Shown: positions 35,782 through 47,853 of the stretch, one piece after another
How positions within the stretch are numbered: position 1 is the stretch's first letter
Layout of the letters: every line of letters starts with the position of its first letter
Source: Pleurocapsa minor GSE-CHR-MK 17-07R
GTDB lineage: Bacteria; Chloroflexota; Anaerolineae; Aggregatilineales; Phototrophicaceae
NCBI GenBank assembly: GCA_019359125.1
Contig: JAHHHY010000001.1
Span: 124,001 to 188,000 of the forward strand
DNA length: 64,000 nucleotides
Reading direction: 5' to 3'
Translations under genes and position numbers: made by a program
The notes under the pieces: model-generated
Database searches by the model: none
What the model saw: the letters and a program-made list of their open reading frames with translations, nothing else
Told to the model about the DNA's origin: nothing

Positions 35782-36321
35782 ATGTTTCTGAACGCCAGCG
35801 ATGAACACCTGGCAAGGAAGGCGCAAGTGGGCGACCGCGAGGCCTTTTTCGCGCTCTACAACCGCTATTTGCAGCGCGTATACAATCGTGTGAGGAGCAA
35901 GATCCCGCCACAGGACGTGGATGATGTGACGCAGGAAGTATTTCTGGCAGTCGTGCGTTCGCTGGAAGGGTATGAGCATCGCTCGCGCTTCAATACATGG
36001 TTGTACACGATCGTCAACCGGCAGATCGCTGATTTCTATCGTCGGCGCAGCCGCACCGATCGTACGCAGAATGTGGAGCTGGATGACGAGCTGGAAGATG
36101 TGGCAGGTGGCGCGCAGGTGGATGCTGCGGATCAGCGGATGGTTATTCAGCGCGCGCTGAATGCCATTCCCGAGCATTATCAGGAAATCATCCTGATGCG
36201 CTTTTCTGATGGCCTGACTTTTGCCGAGATCGCCGAGCAGAGGGGACAAAGCCTGGAAGCCGTAAAGTCTCTGTATCGTCGCGCAATTCAGGCCGTACGC
36301 GATCACATGGGTGAAGGTTAA
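35782..36321 (+). CDS. ECF-family RNA polymerase sigma factor
   Basis: Sigma factor with only regions 2 and 4. Region 2 spans HLARKAQVGDREAFFALYNR to DVDDVTQEVFLAV and FNTWLYTIVNRQIADFYRR. Region 4 spans ALNAIPEHYQEIILMRFSDG and TFAEIAEQRGQSLEAVKSL, a typical helix-turn-helix. ATG 35782 was chosen because AAGGA lies 8 bases upstream; this gives 179 aa. The next gene starts immediately after its stop and encodes a membrane protein with the layout of an anti-sigma factor. The cyclase gene ends 94 bases upstream. Confidence 0.93.
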   Translation: MFLNASDEHLARKAQVGDREAFFALYNRYLQRVYNRVRSKIPPQDVDDVTQEVFLAVVRSLEGYEHRSRFNTWLYTIVNRQIADFYRRRSRTDRTQNVELDDELEDVAGGAQVDAADQRMVIQRALNAIPEHYQEIILMRFSDGLTFAEIAEQRGQSLEAVKSLYRRAIQAVRDHMGEG

Positions 36322-36774
36322 ATGATGGACAACGATCGCAATCTCGATGAAAAGCTGGCGCGCCTGACGGATGCTGTGCTGAACGACCAGTCGGTGTCCG
36401 CCGAAGACGACGAGGAAGGCCTGGCGGATGTGGTGCGCGCTGTGTCGCGCGTGGCCGGCAAACAGGCTGGGCCGCCGCCTGCGCTGGATACACGCCTGCG
36501 GGCTGCTCTGACGACTGAGTTCGACGCGCTGCAAAAACACCGCCGTCCGGTGACGCGTTTCCCGCTGCCGATGCTGGCTGCCGCCGCCGCGTTCGTCCTG
36601 GTGGCTGTGGTCGTGCTCTCGTCTGTGACCCAGGGGACCCCGATTAACCTGGCTGGCACGGCGGTAGGGGCAGGCGATGGCAGTACGACTGAGCCGGGTA
36701 CGGTTCTGTTTGCGTTGCTGCTGCTGGGTGCTGTGGGAGCCGGTCTGTACTGGGTCGTGCGCCGCCGAAAATAG
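36322..36774 (+). CDS. Putative membrane anti-sigma factor
   Basis: 150-aa protein starting directly after the ECF sigma stop codon, the usual position of the cognate anti-sigma factor. A cytoplasmic acidic helical domain (1-80) precedes TM1 (about 82-102, MLAAAAAFVLVAVVVLSSV), a short extracytoplasmic Gly/Thr loop (about 103-125), and TM2 (about 126-146) with a basic tail RRRK. No HxxxCxxC zinc anti-sigma motif is present. Assignment rests on position and topology. The small extracytoplasmic loop would be a plausible site for PrsW-type cleavage by the next gene product. Confidence 0.7.
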   Translation: MMDNDRNLDEKLARLTDAVLNDQSVSAEDDEEGLADVVRAVSRVAGKQAGPPPALDTRLRAALTTEFDALQKHRRPVTRFPLPMLAAAAAFVLVAVVVLSSVTQGTPINLAGTAVGAGDGSTTEPGTVLFALLLLGAVGAGLYWVVRRRK

Positions 36775-36811
36775 CGATGTTTCCGCGTGTATGCGGCTGC
36801 AAAATGCCAAT

Positions 36812-36840
36812 TTGCTTGCACATCGCGTCGTTTCCATAAT
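36812..36840 (+). promoter_or_regulatory. Candidate promoter upstream of PrsW-CNB gene
   Basis: TTGCTT at 36812-36817 and CATAAT at 36835-36840 with a 17-bp spacer, in the AT-rich 117-base gap after the anti-sigma gene. It would allow the protease genes to be transcribed apart from the sigma/anti-sigma pair. Confidence 0.4.
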
Positions 36841-36891
36841 AATTAACTGCTAATCATCATTCTCCACCATCGCGAGACGGATCATAGACGT

Positions 36892-38706
36892 ATGTCCATC
36901 AGCATCCTCATCGGCGTCGGTATTTCTCTGGCTGTGCCGCTGTTTGCCCTCTACCTCATCAACACGTTTGACACTTTCCAGACCGCCAAACGCAGTAGTC
37001 TGCTGGCAAATCTGGTGTGGGGCATCGTCGCCTTTGGCCTGGCCTATGTGATCAACACGGCTGTGCGCAATGTGCTGATCAGCGGCGCAGACCTGAGCAC
37101 AGCAGATGCGCTGGACATCATCCGGCGGGTGTCTGCGCCCATTGTGGAAGAAGTCCTCAAAGGGCTGTTCTTATTGTGGCTGATTACGCGCCCCAGCTTT
37201 CGCTATCTGGTGGACGGGGCCGTGTATGGTCTGGCGGCCGGATTCGGCTTCGCTATCATCGAGAACATCTTCTACCTGTCCAATAATCCTGGTGTGGCGC
37301 TGACGCTGGCGGCCACGCGCGCGCTGAGTACCTCGATGATGCATGGCGTGGCCACGGCCATCGTCGGCATATCGCTGGGCATGCTGCGCCGTTCCAGCAG
37401 CCGCCTGCCTGTCACCGCGATTGTGGGCATTCTGGTGGCCATGATCGTGCATATCGTGTTCAACAATGTGGTGAACACGCTGACCGGCACGGTGCTGCTG
37501 CTGGTGGCGATTGGCCTGGGGCTGGGTGGTGCTGCCTTTATCGGCGTGCAGGTGCAGCAGAATATCCGGCTGGAAAAACAGCGCATGGGCGATGCCCTCC
37601 TGAACGAGCAATCTGGCGTTTCGCGCGGCGAGGTGATGGCGATCCAGCGGCTGGGCGAAGGCTCGACCGGCCTGATGGAATCGCTGGTGAAAGAGCTGGG
37701 CGACGAGTATCTGGATCAGGTGCGTCGGTTGCTGGTGACGCAGGCGAATATCGGCATCCTGAAGAACAATCTGGCGATGGGGAACGTGTCTGCCCGCCTG
37801 CGCAAGGCGTGGGAGGATGAGATCGAGACGCTGGAAACCGAATTCCAGTCGATCCGCCAGTCGCTGAACACCGGCGTGGCGTCATTTCTGGATAAGGCCT
37901 TTCCGTCGAATGACCCGGATATGTCGAAGTGGTTACACGACAGCCTGGCCAAAGACGATCCGACCTTGCTGAACACGTTCGACCTGTTCATGTTCCAGTC
38001 TGGCCTGGCCGCCGAGTTCACGCCGGAACAGCTGGTCGCGCGGGCCGAGCGCCTGCAGCGCGTCGAGATTTTCAGCGGTGTGGACGTGGTCAATCTGGAA
38101 AACCTGGGCCGCTCGATTGAAATCGAGACGATTGATCCCGGCAAAATCCTGTTTGACCAGGGCGATGATGGTGATGCGATGTACCTGGTCGAATCCGGCA
38201 GCATCGACATTTTCTCGGTGGAAAATGGCGAACAGAAATTCCTCCGCAAGTTCGTGGCCGGGCAGGTGGTGGGCGACTTTGCGGTGCTGGACGGCCTGCC
38301 CAGGTCAGCACGTGCCCGCGCTGGCACAGAGTCCCCGCTGGTCGCGCTGATCCTGAAACGCGACAATTTCCGCCGCTTCGTGCAAAGCCGCCCGCAGGTG
38401 ATTCTGCCGATTCTGCGCGTACTGGGCGAAAAGGCGCGTTTTACGACAGCCACGGTGGAAACCACCGTGAATTCGCTTCATAGTCTCGCCGTGGGCGACT
38501 TCGCCGCAATAACGCCAGCGCCAGCGGCCCCACGCGCCACCGCTGTGACAACTGCGGAGATGGTCGCCGCTATGCCCATCGCGGATGCGGATGCGGAAGT
38601 GGATTCGGAACTGTCGTTCGGGGTAGGCAGTACACTGGCGGATACATTTGCACGGCTGGCATCCACCTTGCAGGCCAGCGCACCAGTCGCTGATACGGGC
38701 AAGTGA
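36892..38706 (+). CDS. PrsW-type intramembrane protease fused to a cyclic-nucleotide-binding domain
   Basis: Residues 1 to about 225 form a polytopic PrsW/CAAX-like metalloprotease: SAPIVEEVLKGLFLLWL (EExxK), YGLAAGFGFAIIENIFY (GxxFxxxEN) and MMHGVATAIVGI with HIVFNNV (metal His). PrsW is known in Bacillus subtilis as the site-1 protease of anti-sigma RsiW. A helical linker (about 230-390) leads to a CNB domain (about 385-520) with PGKILFDQGDDGDAMYLV and the phosphate-binding cassette GDFAVLDGLPRSARA, retaining the Arg and Ser that contact cyclic phosphate, with Asp replacing the usual Glu. A Pro/Ala-rich low-complexity tail follows. It lies next to an ECF sigma/anti-sigma pair and a nucleotide cyclase. 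Confidence 0.87.
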   Translation: MSISILIGVGISLAVPLFALYLINTFDTFQTAKRSSLLANLVWGIVAFGLAYVINTAVRNVLISGADLSTADALDIIRRVSAPIVEEVLKGLFLLWLITRPSFRYLVDGAVYGLAAGFGFAIIENIFYLSNNPGVALTLAATRALSTSMMHGVATAIVGISLGMLRRSSSRLPVTAIVGILVAMIVHIVFNNVVNTLTGTVLLLVAIGLGLGGAAFIGVQVQQNIRLEKQRMGDALLNEQSGVSRGEVMAIQRLGEGSTGLMESLVKELGDEYLDQVRRLLVTQANIGILKNNLAMGNVSARLRKAWEDEIETLETEFQSIRQSLNTGVASFLDKAFPSNDPDMSKWLHDSLAKDDPTLLNTFDLFMFQSGLAAEFTPEQLVARAERLQRVEIFSGVDVVNLENLGRSIEIETIDPGKILFDQGDDGDAMYLVESGSIDIFSVENGEQKFLRKFVAGQVVGDFAVLDGLPRSARARAGTESPLVALILKRDNFRRFVQSRPQVILPILRVLGEKARFTTATVETTVNSLHSLAVGDFAAITPAPAAPRATAVTTAEMVAAMPIADADAEVDSELSFGVGSTLADTFARLASTLQASAPVADTGK

Positions 38707-38717
38707 GGCAAAATACG

Positions 38718-39359
38718 ATGACGACAGCCATAGCGCATGCACAGGTTGAGGAACTGCAAAAATTCGCCCTGTTCAGGTCCGTCTCTCCTCAAGCACTGGA
38801 GGACCTGATAAAAGTCTTGCAGGAACGGCATTACCCGGCAGGGCATGTGCTCTTTCGGCGTGGCGACCCGGGCGATAGTATGTATCTGGTGCGCAGCGGC
38901 CGTGTTGCCATCTTTCTGAGCGGGGATAATGGCTCGGATATTGTGTTTCGGCATTATGGCGCCGGCCAGGTGGTGGGCGAGTTTGCGCTGCTGGACGACA
39001 AGGAACGCAGCGCCTCGGCCCGCGTGGATGATCCGTGCGACGCCTGGGTGCTGAGCAAGGCGGACTTTCTGCGCCTGGTGAACGAACGCCCGATTTTCGG
39101 CGTGGAGCTGATGCGCGGCCTGAGCGAGCGCGTGCGCTATACCACTGATTATCTGCGCCGTCTGAACGGTGCTGTGGAACTGCTGATTAACAACGATTAT
39201 GAGCGTGCGCTGTCTGAAATGACTGCCTCTGCCGCCGACGACGAGATTCAGGGCCTGATTACGGCGTTTGTCGAGGTCGTGCGATCGATGCAGCGCCGCC
39301 AGAAAGACTTCCGTTCCGCCAGTGCGCGCCCGCGCATGGAACTGGACCAGGGTGACTGA
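38718..39359 (+). CDS. Stand-alone cyclic-nucleotide-binding protein (no HTH)
   Basis: CNB domain at residues about 15-130: AGHVLFRRGDPGDSMYLVRSG, then the cassette GEFALLDDKERSASARV, whose Glu, Arg and Ser match the cAMP-contacting residues of CRP (E72, R82, S83 in E. coli). The C-terminal 80 residues are helical and charged, with no helix-turn-helix, so it is not a CRP-type transcription factor. ATG 38718 has GAGG ten bases upstream; a GTG at 38703 overlapping the previous stop is an alternative. It follows the PrsW-CNB gene directly and shares the sequence pattern of its CNB domain (both have VAGQVVG/GAGQVVG before the cassette). Confidence 0.88.
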   Translation: MTTAIAHAQVEELQKFALFRSVSPQALEDLIKVLQERHYPAGHVLFRRGDPGDSMYLVRSGRVAIFLSGDNGSDIVFRHYGAGQVVGEFALLDDKERSASARVDDPCDAWVLSKADFLRLVNERPIFGVELMRGLSERVRYTTDYLRRLNGAVELLINNDYERALSEMTASAADDEIQGLITAFVEVVRSMQRRQKDFRSASARPRMELDQGD

Positions 39360-39481
39360 TTTCCTCGAAATTGTGTGAATATGGTAAATTTTTTGAGGAT
39401 TATCGAACCAATCTGGTCGAATAAGACGACAGAATAGCTGTAATGTGTTTAACTGTATAGCAGAGGGAAGGGGTAATCGCA

Positions 39482-40087
39482 ATGAAGAGGCGCGACATTG
39501 CCTTTTTGGCGTTTGGTGGTGTCCTGGGATTGGTGGTTGCACTTGTGCTGCTGACCAGCCCGGATATTCAACGCGCCTTGTCTGGCACGGCCATGGGCAT
39601 TGATGCAGAGCCAGCTTACCTGATCGTGGATAACGAGCAGGCGCAGCAGTGGCTGCTTTCGGTCTATCCCGATGATGAAGAGGCCATCCTTTCGGCATTC
39701 GCCAATGCGGGTCGCCTGGCCACGACGACCACCTTTCCTGAAACATTCCGCGAAGTGGAAGCCGATATCAATCAGTTATCAGACCGTGCTTTTGCGGCAC
39801 TGACCGGACGTCTGCCCGATGCAGATGCTGAGCCGTCGTTTGCGCTGCCGGATGCGCTGCTGACGGATACGGCGGCTGGAGACATCGTGTCGTGCGTGGG
39901 GCTGGATGAAAACCCGTACAACTTTGATGGCTACAGCGTTGAGCTTTATATGGAGATTCCGTCCACACAGCTGGTGAATCTGCCGTCTGAGTGGGCGACA
40001 CATGACGATCCAATGAGTCGGAGTCTTTTCTGGCAGCGGCTGGCATGCCACGCGCTGACAGGGGACATGGGGGAGAGGAGTCGGTAG
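39482..40087 (+). CDS. Hypothetical single-pass exported protein
   Basis: Not recognised. An N-terminal hydrophobic helix (residues about 7-25, FLAFGGVLGLVVALVLLTS) acts as signal anchor; the remaining 175 residues are acidic and include two Cys (VSCVGLD and LACHALTGD). GGGAAGGGG lies about nine bases before the ATG. It precedes the giant repeat protein gene by 66 bases in the same direction and may be part of the same unit. Function unknown. Confidence 0.7.
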   Translation: MKRRDIAFLAFGGVLGLVVALVLLTSPDIQRALSGTAMGIDAEPAYLIVDNEQAQQWLLSVYPDDEEAILSAFANAGRLATTTTFPETFREVEADINQLSDRAFAALTGRLPDADAEPSFALPDALLTDTAAGDIVSCVGLDENPYNFDGYSVELYMEIPSTQLVNLPSEWATHDDPMSRSLFWQRLACHALTGDMGERSR

Positions 40088-40153
40088 CCTATGGAATGAT
40101 GCGACAGGTTATGCATCGACCGTACTGGTTTCAATCGTTAGGAGTTTGAGTAT

Positions 40154-44920
<4,767 letters not shown>

Positions 44921-45031
44921 GGCGTGAGGCAGGGAGGGCGCAGCGCAAGCTGCTCCCTCTCAGCGAGACGCAACTGTATTTTCAACATCGACGCACTTGC
45001 GGCGCGAGCCAGCAGGGGCAGGCGATGGAAC

Positions 45032-45074
45032 AACAGAAGAGGCATCCCGATAACCGGGGTGTCTCTTCTGTTTT
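45032..45074 (+). terminator. Strong terminator after the giant gene
   Basis: A 17-bp stem with two G-U pairs (45032-45048 with 45056-45072), a 7-base loop, ending in TTTTG. It lies 112 bases after the stop codon. Confidence 0.85.
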
Positions 45075-45087
45075 GTGGTACAGACGC

Positions 45088-45116
45088 AAAAAAAGAGACG
45101 GGTGTGTGCCCGTCTC
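45088..45116 (-). terminator. Terminator for the second MinD-like gene
   Basis: GAGACGGG at 45095-45102 pairs with CCCGTCTC at 45109-45116, with a 6-base loop; on the minus strand the stem is followed by seven T's. It lies 31 bases beyond the stop of the gene at 45148-45921. Confidence 0.88.
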
Positions 45117-45147
45117 TCAATCAGATCATTGTGTGGAACTGGTGATG

Positions 45148-45921
45148 CTATTCAATCAGGCGCAGGGCCACGCGGCGCAGGGCCTGGGTGATCGGGTGAT
45201 CAGGGAAGCGCAGCACGAACACGCCCGCGCTGGCCAGTGTCATCATCTCATCGGAGTGCGGCAGCACCGCGCCCACTTCGCAGTTATAGGTCGCCTGCAC
45301 GCTGGCACGCACTTCCTCAAAATTGAAAGTCGGCGGGGTCTTGTTGACGATCAGCACCATGCGCGGCACGTCCAGCTTGCGCGCCACTTCCACCGTGACA
45401 CCCGTCCCCTGATAGTCCTGCTGATCCGGGCGCATGATGATCGCCAGCGCGTCCGAAATGGCGATCGAGAGCAGCGTCTCTTCATTCAGACCTGGGTGCG
45501 TATCGATCAGCAGGATGTCCAGATCGAGGCCACTGACCAGGTTCTGAAAGCCGTCGTTGAGCAGACCGACATCATAGCCTTCGCGAAGCACGCGGGCGAT
45601 TTCGCCCACCTTGATGCTGGAGGGAATCAGGTAAATCTGGCCGCCTGGCGGGATGACAGTCGTGGTCGTCTTGCGAACCGCGTTGGTGACGTCAATCGCT
45701 GCTTTTTCGATCTCGCATTTTCCCCACAGATAGTCGTTCAGGGAATACTTGATATCTTCTTCTTCCAGGCCATACAGCACGTGAATGCCTGGCGACTGAA
45801 TGTCCGTGTCGATCACACCCACGCGCTTGCCCATGCTCGCGAACAGAGCAGACAGGTTGGCGGTCGTGTTGCTTTTGCCCGTGCCGCCGCGAAATGAGTG
45901 TATCGAAATAATCTTGGACAT
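45148..45921 (-). CDS. Second MinD/ParA-like ATPase with variant Walker A
   Basis: Paralogue of the ATPase at 31045-31818 (both 257 aa). It opens with IISIHSFRGGTGKSNTTANL, again with Arg for the signature Lys, followed by GVIDTDIQSPGIHVLYGL and LLIDTHPGLNEETLLSIA. A coupled divergence is seen in the middle (KTTTTVIPPGGQIYL here). GGAG lies 7 bases before ATG 45921. It is monocistronic, with a small winged-helix-like gene 140 bases upstream on the same strand, so both ATPases have a small winged-helix-like neighbour. Function unknown. Confidence 0.85.
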   Translation of the reverse strand: MSKIISIHSFRGGTGKSNTTANLSALFASMGKRVGVIDTDIQSPGIHVLYGLEEEDIKYSLNDYLWGKCEIEKAAIDVTNAVRKTTTTVIPPGGQIYLIPSSIKVGEIARVLREGYDVGLLNDGFQNLVSGLDLDILLIDTHPGLNEETLLSIAISDALAIIMRPDQQDYQGTGVTVEVARKLDVPRMVLIVNKTPPTFNFEEVRASVQATYNCEVGAVLPHSDEMMTLASAGVFVLRFPDHPITQALRRVALRLIE

Positions 45922-46061
45922 CGGTTGCTCCTCTGCTCAATGCACCGCTGATTATAGGATAACATTACCCGTCTTGTACTGGAATAGCAAACGTGCATGC
46001 TAATACCGCAAACCATTGAGACTTTCGCTGCAAATGCCTGTCGTGGGGCATCCGGAGAGGG

Positions 46062-46568
46062 TCATTCCAGGGCATCAAACAGATTGTCGCGCAGGCGGCC
46101 GGTTCGCGGCTTGCCGTCTGGTGAAGTCCCGTCTTTGTCCGCAGCGCCTTTGTCTTCCAGGCGATTCCAGATCGCGTCGGGCAGGGTGCGGCGTCCATTG
46201 CTGCGCGGGGTGGCCTCTGATGCTGGTGATTCGGTAGTGCTTCCCTGCCTGTCGGCCTGTTCCTGTTCAGGGGCGATGCCTGCCTTATCCCACAGCTCGC
46301 TGCCTTTGTCTTTAGCCGCAGTCTGTGGCATACGCACTTCATACGAGAAGGGCAGATGCGGCACTCGGTACAGGATATCGCGCTCCACCAGCGATTTGAT
46401 GGCTGCCCTGACGATATCGCGCGTCAGTTCGCCCGATGTATCCGAAGATTTCAGTTCTGCGAGGATGGCATCGATGCTTTGCGGCTGTTTTCGCAGCAAA
46501 ATGCGGACGATGCGCTGTGGCAACGGCGGCAAATCTATCAGATCGAGCAGGCTTGATGCGTTACTCAT
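46062..46568 (-). CDS. Small winged-helix-like protein with disordered tail
   Basis: Residues about 5-85 look like a winged helix: LPPLPQRIVRILLRKQ, SIDAILAELKS, TRDIVRAAIKSLVERD (recognition-helix position) and ILYRVPHLPFSYEVRM as the wing. The rest is a charged low-complexity linker with a short C-terminal helix (GRLRDNLFDALE). AGGGG lies 7 bases before the ATG. It sits between the response regulator-GAF gene (35 bases upstream) and the second MinD-like gene. Possibly DNA binding or a partner of the ATPase; no family was recognised. Confidence 0.68.
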   Translation of the reverse strand: MSNASSLLDLIDLPPLPQRIVRILLRKQPQSIDAILAELKSSDTSGELTRDIVRAAIKSLVERDILYRVPHLPFSYEVRMPQTAAKDKGSELWDKAGIAPEQEQADRQGSTTESPASEATPRSNGRRTLPDAIWNRLEDKGAADKDGTSPDGKPRTGRLRDNLFDALE

Positions 46569-46603
46569 AAGAAAGCCCCTCTGAATCGTGACTGCATCGA
46601 CGA

Positions 46604-47773
46604 TTACCCTTGTGGCCCGGAAACTGCGGATGGGGTGACCCGGTCACGCAGGCGGCGAATGTTGGCGTGCAGACGCTGAAAATACTCACTTTCGGCAATC
46701 TGCGCGACCTGCGCTTCACGCGCATTCTGGTCGATATGCACCTCGACCCGGCTGGGGCGGCTCATCTGCATGCTGGCTTCCGTGCGGATATAGCCCAGCA
46801 GGGCGGCCGCTGCAAATCTTCCGAGCGCCTCCAGCAGACGGGTGGTATGTGCCCCAAATGGGGTAATGACTCCGTCTGCGCTGCGTGCATTGGTGTACTG
46901 CATCACGCCAATCGGCTTGCGTTCGTGGTCACGCAGCGGCAGGCAAATCTGGGTCAGTGTGCGCTGGTTATTGGTCTGATCAGCCTGGTAAAACGGGTCT
47001 TCACAGCCTGTTTCATCAGATGCACAGGCGACAATCCGCTGGTTATTGAAGGCATCCACGACCGGCCAGTCCATGTGCGAACTCAGATTCAGCACGCCAA
47101 ACTGGGCCGGTTTTGGGTCAGACGCGGTCACCATTGTGCCCAGCATTGCGTTCAGGATGACGATTGGCTCCAGCGTGACATAGTCCGTGCGCAGGTACAG
47201 GATGCCGCCATCTGCGCTGGAGACCAGCCGACCACTTTCCACAATCTTGTGCAGCAGGCGAGAGAAGTCATGTTCTTCGGCCAGGTCTGCGCCAATCGGC
47301 ACGATTAAGTCGAGAAAGTCATTGACCTGCTGCTTCTCAGCTTCAATCTGGCGGATGTACTCACGTTCCTGGTCGCGCAGGCGTTTCCGCTCAAGGCAGG
47401 CGCGCACGCGGGCCTTCAGCACGATCGGGTCGAATGGCTTGGGCAGGAAGTCTTCCGCGCCCAGCTCAATACAGCGGGCAACGCTGGTCATCTCGCCGAC
47501 CGCCGAAATCACAATCACGGGAATGTCGCGCAGGGCGGGGTCGGCTTTCATCTGGCGCAGCGTCTCGAAACCGTCCATCTGCGGCATCATGATATCCAGC
47601 AGCACCAGATCAGTCGGGTGCTGGCGCAGGTAAGCCAGTGCCTGCACGCCGTTGGCGGCTGTCGCGCAGGTACACCCCAGCCGTTCCAGCCGGTTGACCA
47701 GCACTTCGCGGTTCATCTCGATATCATCGGTGATGAGTACATGCCCGCTCAGGCGTTCATTCAGATCACTCAT
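46604..47773 (-). CDS. Response regulator with REC and GAF domains
   Basis: N-terminal receiver (about 12-128): acidic pair ITDD, phospho-acceptor Asp in DLVLLDIMMPQMDGFE, Thr/Ser in VIVISAVGE, Lys in LPKPFDP. A coiled-coil linker (about 130-155) leads to a GAF domain (about 165-325) with RTLTQICLPLRDHERKPIGV. The C-terminal 40 residues carry VHIDQNAR...QIAESEYFQRL and end in RRLRDR; a matching tail ends the GAF protein at 54771-55655. There is no DNA-binding or enzymatic output domain, so it likely works by protein contact. No histidine kinase is adjacent. The Argonaute gene lies 80 bases upstream on the same strand. Confidence 0.88.
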   Translation of the reverse strand: MSDLNERLSGHVLITDDIEMNREVLVNRLERLGCTCATAANGVQALAYLRQHPTDLVLLDIMMPQMDGFETLRQMKADPALRDIPVIVISAVGEMTSVARCIELGAEDFLPKPFDPIVLKARVRACLERKRLRDQEREYIRQIEAEKQQVNDFLDLIVPIGADLAEEHDFSRLLHKIVESGRLVSSADGGILYLRTDYVTLEPIVILNAMLGTMVTASDPKPAQFGVLNLSSHMDWPVVDAFNNQRIVACASDETGCEDPFYQADQTNNQRTLTQICLPLRDHERKPIGVMQYTNARSADGVITPFGAHTTRLLEALGRFAAAALLGYIRTEASMQMSRPSRVEVHIDQNAREAQVAQIAESEYFQRLHANIRRLRDRVTPSAVSGPQG

Positions 47774-47853
47774 GAGCCAGGATCATCCCATCTTTCTCAG
47801 TTGCATCCATGCCACCATTGTAAGGTTTTTTGTTACCGACGCCAAAATAGAAT

